Shown here: positions 46,701 to 59,345 of the stretch, in pieces
How the letters are laid out: each line of letters begins with the position of its first letter
Numbering within the stretch: position 1 is the first letter of the stretch
Assembly: GCF_029168945.1 (NCBI RefSeq)
Contig: NC_083606.1
Coordinates: 14,968,041-15,032,040 of the forward strand
DNA from: Cannabis sativa
Lineage: Eukaryota > Streptophyta > Magnoliopsida > Rosales > Cannabaceae
Reading direction: 5' to 3'
Length of the DNA: 64,000 nt
Translations under genes and position numbers: made by a program
Notes under the pieces: model-generated
What the model was told of the DNA's origin: nothing
Database searches by the model: none
What the model saw: the letters and a program-made list of their open reading frames with translations, nothing else

Positions 46701-47815
46701 TGACACAGTTGCTAGCATTCTTCAAGTTCCTATTGGAGGACATAATAAAGCTGATTGTCTTATTTGGAAAGGAGATCATTCTGGTCTCCTTACTGTCAAT
46801 TCTGCTTACCATCTTGTTAATACTGCTTCTCTGCCCCCTTCATCCTCTAACCTCAGTTTCTACAATAGTTGGTGGAAGAAGTTTTGGAGCTTATGTATTC
46901 CTCCCAAAATTAAAAAAATTGGTTGGAGAACCTTTTGCCACATTCTTCCTACGGCTTACAATCTTCATACAAAAAAATAGTTCCCTCTCCTTCTTGCTCT
47001 TCTTATAGTTGTCCTTAGAAACTGTAACTCATTCACTACTAGACTGTTCCAGGGCGAGACAGGTTTGGAAACTTTCTCCTTTATATCATTTTTACCTTGT
47101 GCATAAAAATAAAGATATTAGAGACTTTATGTTATCTGGTTTTATTGCTCTAAATAATTATGACTTTTCTCTACTGTTGTGTACTTTTATGGTCTATTTG
47201 GGAATTTAGAAAGAAAAAGCTTTTCAGGAATACTCATTTGGATGTTGAGGACTTAGTGCAGTGGACCACCAACTACTTGTCCCAGTACAAGGACGCACAA
47301 GCTAAAAGAATTGATGTTGTTCCAGTCTGCAACTTGCATGCCACGACAAAGGAAAATCAAACTTGAGAAGGATCTTACCAATTGTACACAGATGCTGCCA
47401 TTAATATCAGAAACAGTAAGATTGGGCTTGGAGCGGTGGTTAAGGACTGGAATAAATAGGTAATAGCTGGAGTTTCATTGCCTTTATCAATTCAAGCTAC
47501 ACCCATCATGGCAGAGGCTATGGCCCTAAGATCGGCTTTAAACTGGTGCTGCAATATAAGAATTCCACTTGCAAATATTGTCACTGATTCCAAGTAGCTG
47601 GCCAGCAAGATTAATAGCCAAGAGAAAGAGCTTTTTGCTCTTGCTGATGTTATAGAGGACATCAAGAGTTCCTTGTCTCATATCCCCAATGTTTCTGTAT
47701 GCTATATACCATGAGATTGTAACACTCATGCACATTATATGGCAAAGAAAGCTTTAGAGCTAGATGAGGAATTAGTTTGGAAGGATATTCATCCAAACTT
47801 AAACATTGTAACTTG
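43753..47815 (+). pseudogene. LINE ORF2 (endonuclease, reverse transcriptase, RNase H)
   Basis: It starts MILMSWNAHGLGSSRAFRNL, the usual APE-type endonuclease opening, with FLFIMESKL. The next 900 bases are broken by shifts. RT is clearest: GDKAPGFDGLNAYFY (about 45090), FRPISLCRTLYKIVAKTIANR, LRQGDPLSPYLFFLCSEG (about 45660) and LLFADDTLLFAKA (about 45800). A zf-RVT part follows (WWKKFWSLCIPPKIKK, about 46875). A C-terminal RNase H begins [20 protein letters not shown] (about 47382). At least ten stops or frameshifts are present, so it is inactive. Confidence 0.88.
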
Positions 47816-48086
47816 ATCATCTTTGTTTTATCTGTAAGTTACAATCGTCAAAAAAAAAAGTAGCCAGAAAAAATACAAAAGAACAAAAAAAAGGAAAAAA
47901 AATTCACAAAAACAAATCCACACAAAATAAAAAAGAAAAATTAAACTGCCATAAAAACTCAGCTCTCTTGAATGTTTAGTAAATCTATTCAATATATCAT
48001 ATGCTTTTATTTGTCTCAAGAAAATAACTAGCTCCATCACATTAAATATTTAAAATAATCAAATACAAATAGTATATATGAGTTTC

Positions 48087-49030
48087 GGAGGAGGTTTCAA
48101 TGGTTACAATTTTATTGTAACCATCATGGTTACATTTTTTTAAGCCATTGGATTACTATTAAATGGTTGTGATTAATTTGGAAATTAAATAAAAAATAAA
48201 TAATAAATAACTTGTAACCTGAAAGTGACCTAATCATTTATTTCTTTATAAAACTTTAATTAAGATTAATTATATTTTAAAATTAAATTAATTATAATTA
48301 TTAATTAATTTTTTTCAATTTATTACTATATAAGGATCTTTTAGCAATTTATTTATTTTATACTTAAATTATTTAAAATTTTATAGCAAAACTTTTTATA
48401 ATTTAAAATTATACACATATAATTTCATAATTTAAATTTTATTATACTTGTAATCTTAATTTTAAATTATTACACTTAATTATTTAATTTTTTTATTTAA
48501 ATATTTAAAAAGTAAAAAATGAAATAAGTTGAAGGGTTTTTTAGAAAAAAAATGGCTGCACTTGTTATCGATCGATTAGCTTGAGGTCTCATACTAAGTT
48601 CATATAATTGTAACAAAATAATTAAATATCATTTAAAAATAATTAATTATTTGAAAATTTATTATAAGAAGAGAATTTTAATTTGTGTCAAAAGAAGTTT
48701 AATTTTTGTGAAAAAAATAAATTTTATTGTAAATATTATAATTAAATGGCTTAATTATTAAAATAATTCAAGTAAGGAATTAAATATAAATATTTATTGC
48801 TAAAGAGATCTTGTTAAATATTTAATTAATTATTTTAAGAAAATAATTAATTATAATTAAATAATTCTAAAAAAGAAATGTCTACTATTTAATTAATTAT
48901 TTTAAGAAAATAGTTAATTATAATTAATTAAATTTAAAAAAAGAAAATCTACCTATTAATAACCTGCTATTACAGGTTAAAGAAAAATATAACAACATTG
49001 TTAGAATAAAAATGTAACCAATAATCCCCC
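48087..49030. mobile_element. Mutator-type MITE (944 bp) with 9-bp target duplication
   Basis: The perfect direct repeat ATGAGTTTC lies at 48078-48086 and 49031-49039. The left end, GGAGGAGGTTTCAATGGTTACAA, and the reversed right end, GGGGGATTATTGGTTACATTT, are imperfect inverted repeats that converge on ATTGGTTACA-like sequence. The interior is very AT-rich and has no coding. A 9-bp duplication points to the Mutator superfamily. Confidence 0.78.
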
Positions 49031-49039
49031 ATGAGTTTC

Positions 49040-50911
49040 TAATAATATATGTCTTACCACTTAAATATTTATCAAGCATTGTGTGTGGATGTGAAAGCAT
49101 GGGACGTTGCCCTTTGTGTTAATTTTTAGCCCTTCACAATTTACAAGAAGTACCCAACATAGACGCTTTCACATTACATTGATGGTATCCTCTTTCAATG
49201 ATATTGTATCTTCTACATAATTTTAGTTATATAGTTCTAACTTACTTAAAAATGACTTTCACACACACCAATATAGATATTGCTATTTTAAAGATGAATC
49301 GTGAGACGAGATAAATATGCTATTCAAGTATACATAATTATTGCATACATAGTAATATTCAGTAAAACAATTATTGTCTCTCGAATACTTAATTACTAAT
49401 TACCAAACAATTAATTTTTAGTTTCTATTCAATAAACAAAATATTTATTTCTTAGAATTTGTAAAACAATGTAAACTCGAAAATAATAACACAAAAACTT
49501 GATTCAAGATAAAGGGAATTAGGGATTTTAATATCTACGATCCACTCTAAAATGTTCACTAATATAAAGTTTACAAACTAAATAAGAATTTTTATATTTC
49601 TATGATAAAATTATTATTAAAAAATTTTAAGATTAACAACTCAAAAACTACACAAACAATCATAATGCTCTTGTTCAAGATTAAATGTTTGTATAATAAA
49701 TTATAGCTTGCTTAAATCTCACGTCTCCATTCAAAAAAAAAAATCTCACTTCTTAAACTTTTACTCAAACTCAAATCTCACTTTTTAAATTTTTACTCAA
49801 ACTCATATAGATTATGTAAGACAGTCACTAAGCATTCATATATAATAAAAACAAATTTAAAATATCTTAAGATGGAAGAATGAAATCAACTTTACATTTA
49901 TTCACAGCAAATATTCAAGAGATTTAATTACAAACCCTAATTAAAGATCAGTTCATAATTATGATAAAACATCCATCAAAATAGAAATTAACATAAAGAA
50001 TGACAAAATAAACCGATACAAAAAAAAAAAAAAAAAAAAAAAAAACAAGATGTGATCTCTAAAAATTGCTCTCCAAAGTCTTCTTCTTGCCTCCTTTGAT
50101 CAAAACTCCATTTTCTAGATCTCAAAACATAAAGGGCTAAAAACAAATTAATTTTCTAGTCAACACGGATAAAAATATCCCTCCTTAAACAAGTACAAAT
50201 TAAGGGTAGCAATTCGTGTTTGTGTCGTGTCAAGAATTAAGTATTACAAACAAATAGTAAATCCAAACCCGAATTATTTATTAATCGTGTCAAAACTAAA
50301 ACACAAACCCAACCCTTTTATCTGATCCAACCCGTGTAACCCATTTATATAAAAGATCATGTTTCATTTTTGTCAACTTACCAACCCATTGACATATTTA
50401 TAACAAGTTTAACATGTTTACAACCCATTGACATATTTAATAAATTTATGTCTTATTTAACTAACACTAAAAAAAATTATATGTAATAAATATAATACCG
50501 TATATATTAAATATGTTGTTGTGCGTTAGGCGTGTCAGCCTAAAAGTTACTCATTTAATAAACAGGTTAGCTGTATCATTCCAAAAATAACTCAATTAAT
50601 TTAAAGAAAACTCAAACCCGTTTATTTCATACGGGTTTTGACTTCAAGCGTGCCACAGCAGTAGGCATGCCAATTTACAGTTACAAGGTTATTCTCTGAA
50701 TTTTCACTGCTACAGTTGTATAACTTGAATAAAAAAGAAAAGGAAACAAACATGCTCACCTTTCTTGTTTTCCTTAAAATATGTTTCTGTTTTATTGCAT
50801 GTTCCAAATCAAATGCAATCCAACAAATATATATAATAATTAATAATGTATTCTTACTTCCATGCGAAAAAGAAATTTCGGTCGAAGGTCATGAGTTTTG
50901 GGGATAGATAC
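49040..50911. other. AT-rich intergenic stretch with minor repeats
   Basis: No gene was seen. There is a run of 26 A at 50020-50045. From 50204 a GGGTAGCAATTCGTGTTTGTG start with CCCGTTTA/GGGTT-type interior resembles a common plant hAT-type MITE; its right end, near 50640-50680, is not clear. Confidence 0.4.
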
Positions 50912-51126
50912 TGTTGGAAATTATTTTACCAGGATCTTAGATCTACTCACAAGTATGTTTATTAACACCCTAAATATGAACTTTCTAAAACGATAAATTA
51001 AACACATATAAAGTTTAGGAAACCTTACATTGGGTGCAGCGGAATTAAATGACTCCTTCCGTTCAGATATCTAGCCCTTGATTCCTTTCTGTAGCGGAGC
51101 ATTATCAATATCTGAACCTGGATCTC
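50912..51126 (-). repeat. Copia LTR fragment, interrupted by chromovirus 2
   Basis: It begins TGTTGGAAATTATTTTACCA like the LTRs at 38529 and 57450 and follows them closely for 215 bases up to GAACCTGGATCTC. There chromovirus 2 starts. The remaining part should lie beyond the right side of the nest, outside the window. Confidence 0.88.
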
Positions 51127-53010
51127 TGTAAAGCCTGCTTAGTTAATTTGGAAATTAGCAGTTGTTTATGATTAATAATGAAATTATTTATAGCTATTTA
51201 AATAATTTATTATGCTGTTATTTATGGAATTCAGAAATGCATGGTTATGTTATTCAGTAGTTTTCATATTTTGCATTTCCGGTGCCCGGTATTTTGGAAC
51301 TCGGCGTTTGGCTCAGTAGAAATCACAACTTAGTATGTTAGTAGTTTGGGGACGGGTTTTAGACATTGGGAATGTCGGGAATGGCCGGGAATTTAGAATT
51401 TCCCAAAAATACCCCTTTAGTATGATTTATGTGGTTTTAAGGTGGAGGGGCAAAATGGTCTTTTTGCCCCATTAGTATTTTGTCTTTTGTGATTTTATGA
51501 AATGGAAAATAAATGTTTATTTATTTAAGTGTTGGCTGAAATGGAATTGATTTATGTTAAGTAGCTTTTATTTCTTTTTTTCAAAAAAATCAACACTTAG
51601 CCAAAAATAGAATTTTTCCCAAAAACACTCTCTCTTTTCCTCTCTCTCTCTCGGCTGGGTATGTATGTGCAAGGAGTTGAATTTTTCCTTTGATCTTCAA
51701 GCTATTTCTCTTCCAATCTAAGCACTCTTCAAGCTAGGTTAGCTCCTCTTCCTTGTTTCTTTAAAAATATGGTGAATTTATGATGAAAATTTGATTGTTG
51801 CTGCCTGCGAGGAACCGGAATTCCGGTTGTGCATCCGGAATTCCGGATGGGGGTCCTGAATTTTCCAGAACCGGAATTCTGGTTGGGCAACCGGTCTACC
51901 GGTTGGGGAATTTTCAGAAACCCATTTTTTCCTCATTTTTATGTTTTAGGGGGTATTGCCATGCTTTTTATCGATAGGGAAACTTTTAGTTCCTAGTTTA
52001 AGTCCCCGGGAAGTGATTTAGCTTGTCACTTATAGTGTTGTGATTTTTATGGTTTAGGAGCCTGTAATCCGCCGCTCAGCTAAAGTTCCAGTCAGGTTGA
52101 CCGGCACCCTTGAATTCGGAATCCAGGTAAGATTAGTATAACAGTATGCATATGTAGATTACATGTTTAGCGAGCATGTAGGAAGCCTGTTAGATTACAT
52201 TAGTTGTATGTTGGCTTCGAACCTTCCAACCCTGTCACGTCGGTACAGGCTGGAGTATGACCAGCAGCCGGAGTATGACCGGTTCAACCGATCAGGCTGA
52301 CACTTGGTTGGTGGTTCCGTACTATTGACGTATCCCGTCGGTACAGGCTGGAGTATGACCAGCAGCCGGAGTATGACCGGTTCGACCGATCGGAGGATAT
52401 AGTAACACGTCGGTACGAGTGGAGTATGACCAATGCCGGAGTATGACCGGTTCGACCGATCAGGTTGTTACGTGTCAATAGTACCGTCCCTATGAACGTT
52501 CAGAACTCAGTACCATGTTGGACATGGCAGTAGTGGCTCAGTACCATGTTGGACATGGCAGTAGCGGGACTCAGTATCGTGTTGGACACGGCAGTTAGGT
52601 TTATGTATGAGTATTATTATGCTTTTCTTACTGAGTCTGTCGACTCACAGTTCTACGTTTATGTGTAGGTAAAGGCAAGGCTAGAGCTGATGGACCGTGA
52701 GCGAGCTTATGAAGGTTGTACATGTCGGGGCGGTTAGGCCTGGAGCGTACGATCATCGGGACAGCGAGGCTGATTTTTGTAACTGGTCGTTAGACGACAT
52801 TTATTTTGTGTATCAGTTAAACCGTTAAATCTTTTTGTAAATGATTTTATAATCGGGATCCCGAGTCTTTTGTAATATTGTTTTATAAGTTTAATTAAAA
52901 AGAAAAAATTTTAATTAATCATGTTTTTCCATAAACCTCGTTGATTAGCAACGAGCTGCACAGCATGTTTAAAAATCACGTAATACACCTATGTTAGTTA
53001 GGGTGTTACA
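51127..53010 (+). repeat. 5' LTR of chromovirus 2
   Basis: 1884 bp. At 51808-51915 it has the same kind of palindrome cluster as chromovirus 1: ACCGGAATTCCGGT, ATCCGGAATTCCGGAT (both perfect) and AACCGGTCTACCGGTT. At 52225-52590 are two small tandem repeats. Sequence motifs such as CGGGATCCCGAGT and GAGTCTGTCGACTCA are shared with chromovirus 1 LTRs. Confidence 0.9.
52225..52590 (+). repeat. Two tandem-repeat sets in the chromovirus 2 LTR
   Basis: Set one: three copies of a unit with CGTCGGTACAGGCTGGAGTA, GACCAGCAGCCGGAGTATGA and CCGGTTCGACCGATC, near 52237, 52337 and 52409. Set two: three copies of a roughly 31-bp unit, CTCAGTACCATGTTGGACAT plus GGCAGTAG, from about 52505 to 52595. Confidence 0.85.
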
Positions 53011-53013
53011 ATT

Positions 53014-53026
53014 TGGTATCAGAGCC
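53014..53026 (+). other. Primer-binding site of chromovirus 2
   Basis: TGGTATCAGAGCC, three bases after the LTR end, matches initiator-Met tRNA. Confidence 0.85.
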
Positions 53027-53291
53027 GCCAGGTTGTCTTCCGAAGATCGTCACGACATGTACAATCATCATCAGCAGTTAGCTCGTTTCATGGTTCAGTA
53101 AGCCTTTATTGCTTTAGTAGTTTATTTTATTCAGTTATGAAAAAGAAAAGCCTGTTAGGAAGCATGTTAGTAGCCTGATAGTAGAATAGGCGCATGTTTC
53201 GTTTTTAATTTCCAAATTAAGCGGCATTAGTAAGCTCTCGATGATCGTGACCTGAAGTGCCAACTCGGGATTTCGAGGCGGTTCAGACTAG

Positions 53292-56200
53292 ATGGACGCC
53301 AAACGAAATATTAGGAGTCAGGGCATCTCAGTCGGGTCAGATCAAGGTCGAGGAGCTCAGTTCCCCTCAAGTGTTTTGGGCCGAGGTAGAGGTCCCAGGG
53401 GCAGGGTTCGCGGTTGGAGTGATGTTAACTCGCCGCAGGCTGCCCAAGTCAATCAGGAAGCCCAGAATTGGGAAGTTAGGTTTGCTGAAATGCAAGCCCG
53501 GATTGAAGAGCAAGACCTTGAGGTTCAGAGATTGAGGCAGCAGGGTGCTTCTGTAGAGCCGGTGCCAGAAGTTCCAGTGGCACCCGCCCCTGCTGCTCAG
53601 GCCGAGGTAGTGGTAGCGGCAAGGTGAATGGAACCTTTGTATGAACGGTTCCGGGAGCAAGCACCTCCGGTTTTCTTGGGAAGTCTGGACGTGATGAAGG
53701 CCGAACAGTGGCTGACGGTGATTACCAAGATCCTGAATTTCATGGGTGTCACCGGTAATGACAGAGTGGTGTGTGCCACTTTCCAGTTTCAAGTAGACGC
53801 TCTGGTCGGGTGGGACATGGTGTCTCAGATCCATGACATCCTCACTATGACCTTGGAAAGGTTCTAGGAACTCTTCAGCGCTAAATATTATAACGAGGCG
53901 GTCAGAAGCGCCAATAGGAAAGAGTTCGCCCACCTGACCCAGCGAGAGAATATGAGCATGACGAAATATATTACTCAGTTCGAGCGGTTGGCGAGGTTGG
54001 CCTCGGGATTTATGTCAACCGATTTCAGTAAGAAAGAAAAATGTCTTGATGGACTTAATGTGAAGATCAAGTATGACCTTATGGTTACTACCGACGACAA
54101 GACCACCTATGCTGTGATGGTGGAGGAGACAGTGCAAGCTGAGGGCGCAGTTAGATGTATGTTGGAATCAGTTAGGACACCGGAATGTGGCGGGGCTCCT
54201 ACCCCTCCTGCGTCAGGTTTCAGCAGGGGAGGTAGTGGCTCGGCCATGGACTGGAGGAGGAAATCATCCACTGCATCCGGGGGCTCGAGGCAGAACAAGA
54301 GGTTCCAAGGGAACCAGAATCAAGGTGGTCGTCAGGGTAGTGTTAAGACCCGTTTTCCCTACTGGAGTGTCTCATTAGTAAGAGGCATCCTCCGGGTGAG
54401 TGCTTGGGTCAAGGTTGTTTTTGTGTGGCTGCTAGAATCTTTAGTAAATTGGATAGACCGTATGATAGATATGAATCAGGGTTTGGAACCCTATTACTTG
54501 GCGGAGAATTGGTTATCTCCAATAGGTGGGTTAGGTCTATGCCGATCAGGATAGATGGTAGAGAGTTAAGTGCTGATCTGATAGAAATGAGTTTAGTAGA
54601 GTTCGACATTATTTTAGGAATGGATTTCTTGTCTAAATATTCGGCGAGTTTAGATTGTAAAAGAAAGATGGTGATCTTCCAACCGGAAAGTGAAGAACCA
54701 TTTGTGTTTGTTGGTTCAGTTCAGGGATCTCGGATCCCGGTGATCTCGGCTATGTCAGCTAGAGAATTGTTGTACGGCGGTTGTTTAGGGTTTCTGGCCG
54801 TGGTGGTGGACACCACTCGGCCAGATACCATTTGGCCAGAAGATATCAAGGTGGTTCGGGAATTTTTGGATGTTTTTCCCGAAGAACTTCCAGGGTTACC
54901 ACCTCAGCGAGAGATTGACTTCGTGATAGACTTGGCACCAGGGGTGGAACCGGTTTCCAAAGCCCCGTATAGGATGGCTCCAGCTGAACTTAAGGAATTA
55001 AAGATTCAGCTCCAAGGGTTGCTTGACATAGGGTTTATTCGGCCCAGTGTGTCACCCTGGGGAGCCCCGGTTTTATTCGTCAAGAAGAAAGATGGATCTA
55101 TGAGAATGTGCATTGACTACAGGGAATTGAACAAGCTGACGGTGAAGAATAAATATCCATTACCTAGGATCGATGATTTGTTCGATCATCTTCAGGGGAA
55201 GACGGTCTTTTCTAAGATTGATCTCCGTTCGGGTTATCATCAGTTGAGAATCCGAGAGGAGGACATTCCGAAGACGGCTTTCCACACTAGGTATGGACAT
55301 TACGAATTTCTGGTTATGTCATTCGGGCTAACCAATGCTCCTGCAGCATTCATGGACCTGATGAATAGAGTATTCAAGGATTTCCTCGATATCTGTGTGA
55401 TTGTGTTTATCGACGACATCCTCGTGTACTCTCAATCAGAAGAGGAGCATGAGTTACATCTTCAGATGGTACTGCAACGGCTTCGAGAACATAAGCTTTA
55501 TGCCAAGTTCAAGAAATGTGAGTTCTGGCTATCTCAGGTGTCCTTCCTAGGGCACATTGTGAGCAAAGATGGGATTAAGGTGGATCCCGGGAAGATCGAA
55601 TCCGTCAGGGATTGGCCGAGACCGAAGACAGTGACAGAGATCAGAAGCTTCTTGGGTTTAGCTGGGTACTACCGTAGGTTCGTCGAAGGGTTCTCTAAAA
55701 TCTCAATGCCCCTAACCGAGCTTACAAAGAAGAATCAACGATTTATTTGGTGAGACAAGTGCGAAGCTAGTTTCCAGGAGCTAAAGCAGAAGTTGATTAC
55801 CGCTCCAGTGCTAGCTTTGCCTTCGGATAAAGAGAAGTTCGTAGTTTATTGTGACGCATCCAAACAGGGTTTGGGGTGTGTATTGATTCAAGCCGATCGG
55901 GTCATCGCTTATGCCTCCCGTCAGTTAAAGGATTATGAACAGCGATACCCGACTCATGACTTAGAGTTGGCCGCGGTGGTTTTCGCATTGAAGATTTGGC
56001 GGCATTATCTTTACGGGGAAAAGTGTGAGATCTATACCGACCATAAAAGTCTCAAGTATTTCTTTACTCAAAAGGATTTGAATATGAGACAAAGGCGTTG
56101 GTTGGAATTAGTGAAAGATTACGATTGTGAGATCCTCTATCACCCCGGAAAAGCCAATGTAGTGGCCGATGCCCTGAGTAGAAAGGGTCCCGGGCAAGAA

Positions 56201-57449
56201 GCTAGTATGGTTCAGATCTCACCTCAGCTAGCAGAGGATATGGTTAGATCTAACATTGAGTTGTGGTAGGTCAGCTTCACAACTTAACGCTACAATCTGA
56301 CCTGTTGGAAAGAATAAAAGTCGCTCAGATGACGGATCCAGAGTTAGTAAATATCAGAGATGAGGTGTTGGCTGGTCAAGCCAAGGACTTTTCGGTGTCA
56401 GATAACGGGATGCTTTTGTATAAAGCCAGGGTTTGTGTTCCGAATAGTGTGGAACTTAGGAATGAGATCTTTGAGGAGGCTCATTCTACCCCGTATTCTC
56501 TGCATCCCGGCACCACTAAGATGTACCAAGATTTGAAACCGTACTTCTGGTGGAGCGGTATGAAGAAGAATTTGCTAGAATTCGTATCGAGATGCCTCAC
56601 TTGTCAGCAGATTAAGGCTGAACATCAGAGACCAGCAGGGTTGTTGCAGCCTTTAACCCTACCAGAATGGAAATGGGAAGATATCACGATGGATTTTGTG
56701 GTCGGGTTACCTAGGACCACGGGTTTATTTGATTCCATCTGGGTAGTGGTGGATCGATTTACGAAATCTGCTCATTTTCTGCCGGTTAGAACAACATTTA
56801 CAGTGGATCAGTTGGCAGAATTGTATGTTAGAGAGATCGTAAGACTTCACGGGGTACCGAAGTCTATAGTTTCGGACAGGGATCCGAAGTTCACCTCCAA
56901 ATTTTGGCAAAGTTTGCAAAAAGCAATGGGTACAAAGCTGAAATTCAGTACAGCATTCCATCCTCAGATAGATGGTCAGTCCGAAAGGACAATTCAGATA
57001 TTGGAGGACATGTTGAGAGCCTGTGTTATGGACTTTGAAGGCTCATGGAATAAGTATCTACCGTTGATTGAATTTTCTTACAACAACAGTTATCAGAGTA
57101 CGATAGGGATGGCTCCCTATGAACTATTATACGGTAGGAAATGTAGATCCCCTATCCACTGGGATGAGACAGGGGAGAGGAAATACCTAGGTCCAGAGTC
57201 AGTTCAGCGGACCAATGAGGCGATAGAGAAGATAAAAGCTAGAATGCTTGCCTCATAGAGCAGACAGAAGAGTTACGCAGATCCGAAACGCAGAGATGTT
57301 GAGTTCCAAGTAGGGGAACATGTGTTTTTACGGGTATCTCCGATGAAGGGGATTAAACGTTTCGGGAAAAGAGGCAAGTTATGCCCTAGATTTACAGGAC
57401 CTTTCGAGATTCTCGAGAAGATAGGTCAAGTGGCATATCGGTTAGCCTT
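53292..57449 (+). pseudogene. Chromovirus 2 Gag-Pol, broken, lacking zinc knuckle and protease site
   Basis: Gag starts MDAKRNIRSQG at 53292; a stop at 53625 is followed by MEPLYERFREQ and further stops or shifts. At about 54410 the frame passes from [16 protein letters not shown] sequence straight to [13 protein letters not shown]. Against chromovirus 1 this skips the CCHC knuckle and the DSGAT protease site, so there is an in-element deletion. From 54404 an open frame carries RT ([17 protein letters not shown]) to a TGA at 55751. RNase H (55793-56269) and integrase ([38 protein letters not shown], 56263-57258) follow, each ended by a stop. The last piece (57322-57449) ends at the copia insertion. 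Confidence 0.93.
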
Positions 57450-59345
57450 TGTTGGAAATTTATTTTACCAGGATCTTAGATCTACTCACAAGTATGTTGA
57501 TTAACACCCTAAATATGAACTTTCTAAAACGATGAAATAAACACATATAAAGTTTAGGAAACCTTACATTGGGTGCAGCGGAATAATATGACTCCTTCCG
57601 TTCAGATATCTAGCCCTTGATTCCTTTCTGTAGCAGAGCATTATCAATATCTGAACCTGGATCTCTTTCTCTGAATCCTTGATGCTGAAACTCCTTTGCT
57701 GATGATCTTTCTTCACGATCTTCCTCACTATGATTGAGGTATCACTTGCTGTGTGTGGGCACTACTCATACACTAAGAATTTCGAAATTCAAGAGGGAAG
57801 AGAAAGAAGAAGTGGCAGCTAAAGATAGGGAGAGAGAAAGGCTCAGGTTTTTCTCTGAAGGAAAAATAGAAAATTTAAATGTAATTTTCCTGAAGCCTTC
57901 ACTATCTATTTATAGCATTCCACTAGGGTTAGGTTTGAATTATTTGGCATTAAAATAATGAAAATATCAGATTAAATTGCCTACAAAAGTGGCTGGGCCA
58001 TGCTTAGTGGATTTGGGCCTCACTTTTTGCAATTTTGCAGTTTTATCTTTTCTGCATCTGATTTTCTCAAAAACGCCAATTTTCTAATTCAACCATTTAA
58101 ATGCCAATTCTAACTATTTAATAACTATAAATAATTATTAAATAATATTGTCATTTATCATATTTATTAATTGAACCATACAAAGTATCATAATTAACAA
58201 ATATGCCCCTATAAACTCTTTCTTTACAATTTCGCCCTTACTTAGTGAAAAATTCACAAATAGACATAGTCTAATTTGAGAATTATAATTGATTAATCAA
58301 AACCAATTACATGAGTCTTACAAGCAATATTATCTCAACTAGTGGGGGGACCATGGGTCTATATAACCGAGCTTCCAATAAGTAGATCAAGAATTTAGCA
58401 CTAAAATTCACTAACTTATTAATTCTTCGTTGAATCCACGCATAGAACTTAGAATTGCACTCTCAGTATATAGAATGCTCTATATGTTCCACCATATAGA
58501 CACATCATTAGTTATCCATTGTTATAATCCTAATGTGATCAATGATCCTCTATATGAATGATCTACACTGTAAAGGGATTAAATTACCGTTACACCCTAC
58601 AATGTATTTATTCCTTAAAACACTTGACCCCGTATAAATGATATTTCAGCTAATGTGAAATGAGTACTCCACCATTTATGTTCGTTTGGTCAAGCTCGAA
58701 GGAGATCATCCTTTGCTTACTATTTGTCAGATAGAAGCTATAGATTCCATGTTTATGCTAGCGCTCCCACTCAATTGCACTACCGTGTTCCCAAAATGTA
58801 CGTATCACCCTGACCTAAAAGTAGGCTTAACTAACAAATCAAAGAACACGAATAGCCTCTCGAGATTGAGCCTAATCATATCAGGATTAAGATCATTTGA
58901 TCTAGGATCAACTAGGCGATATTGACTTGAATAGATTTTACGGTAAGTTTAATTAAATCTAAGTCAAAGTTCAATATCGGTCCCTTCCGATGCATACTCC
59001 ATGCATCCAACCTGAGCTTTACTTTAACCAATGTTCTGGAAAGAACATAGTATTTCTCCAAATACAAGTAAACTCTGTTGTAGATTATCATATCAGTAAA
59101 ACCCTATGTCTGATAAATCTAGGAAACTTTATTCACATAGTCATGTTTACTTTCCAATGTGTTGACGGCACAATAAACAGGATCAAGTATGTGAAAAGGG
59201 TTTCAGATGAATTTATACATTATGTACATATAATCATGAAATAAATCATGTGAACCATGCAACATTAAATGTTATTTTTGATCTATATTAATAAGTAAAT
59301 CTGATTATATTGAAATGAGTTTTATTTAGGGCATAAAACTCAACA
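57450..59345 (-). repeat. 3' LTR of the right-edge copia element (1896 bp)
   Basis: Plus strand TGTTGGAAATTTATTTTACC to AAAACTCAACA. It is collinear with the solo LTR at 38529-40438, with scattered substitutions and small indels. Confidence 0.92.

Larger units (their letters stand above)
41737..47856 (+). mobile_element. L1-type LINE (about 6.1 kb), degenerate
   Basis: It is flanked by a long target duplication, AAAGTAGCC(A)GAAAAAA, at 41721-41736 and about 47857-47873 (one inserted A in the right copy). It ends in a short poly(A) after TTACAATCGTC. ORF1 has a DUF4283 domain and a CCHC knuckle; ORF2 has endonuclease, RT, zf-RVT and RNase H parts. Both are broken by stops and frameshifts. A (CT)n tract lies in the 5' UTR. 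The full length and the duplication show a complete insertion that decayed afterwards. Confidence 0.9.
51127..57449 (+). mobile_element. Chromovirus 2 (Tekay-like Ty3/gypsy), partial, interrupted
   Basis: The 5' LTR is 51127-53010 (TGTAAAGCCTG to GGGTGTTACA) and the primer site TGGTATCAGAGCC starts at 53014. Gag-pol follows to 57449, where the coding sequence (QVAYRLA) stops at the first base of a copia LTR. In chromovirus 1 the same protein goes on [12 protein letters not shown]. The 3' part and 3' LTR should lie beyond the window. It sits in a copia LTR (50912-51126). Confidence 0.93.

Noticed and set aside
51808..51870. Cloning or vector sequence because of GAATTC-containing palindromes
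   Set aside because: Related palindromes occur at the matching place in both LTRs of another chromovirus, so they belong to the elements.
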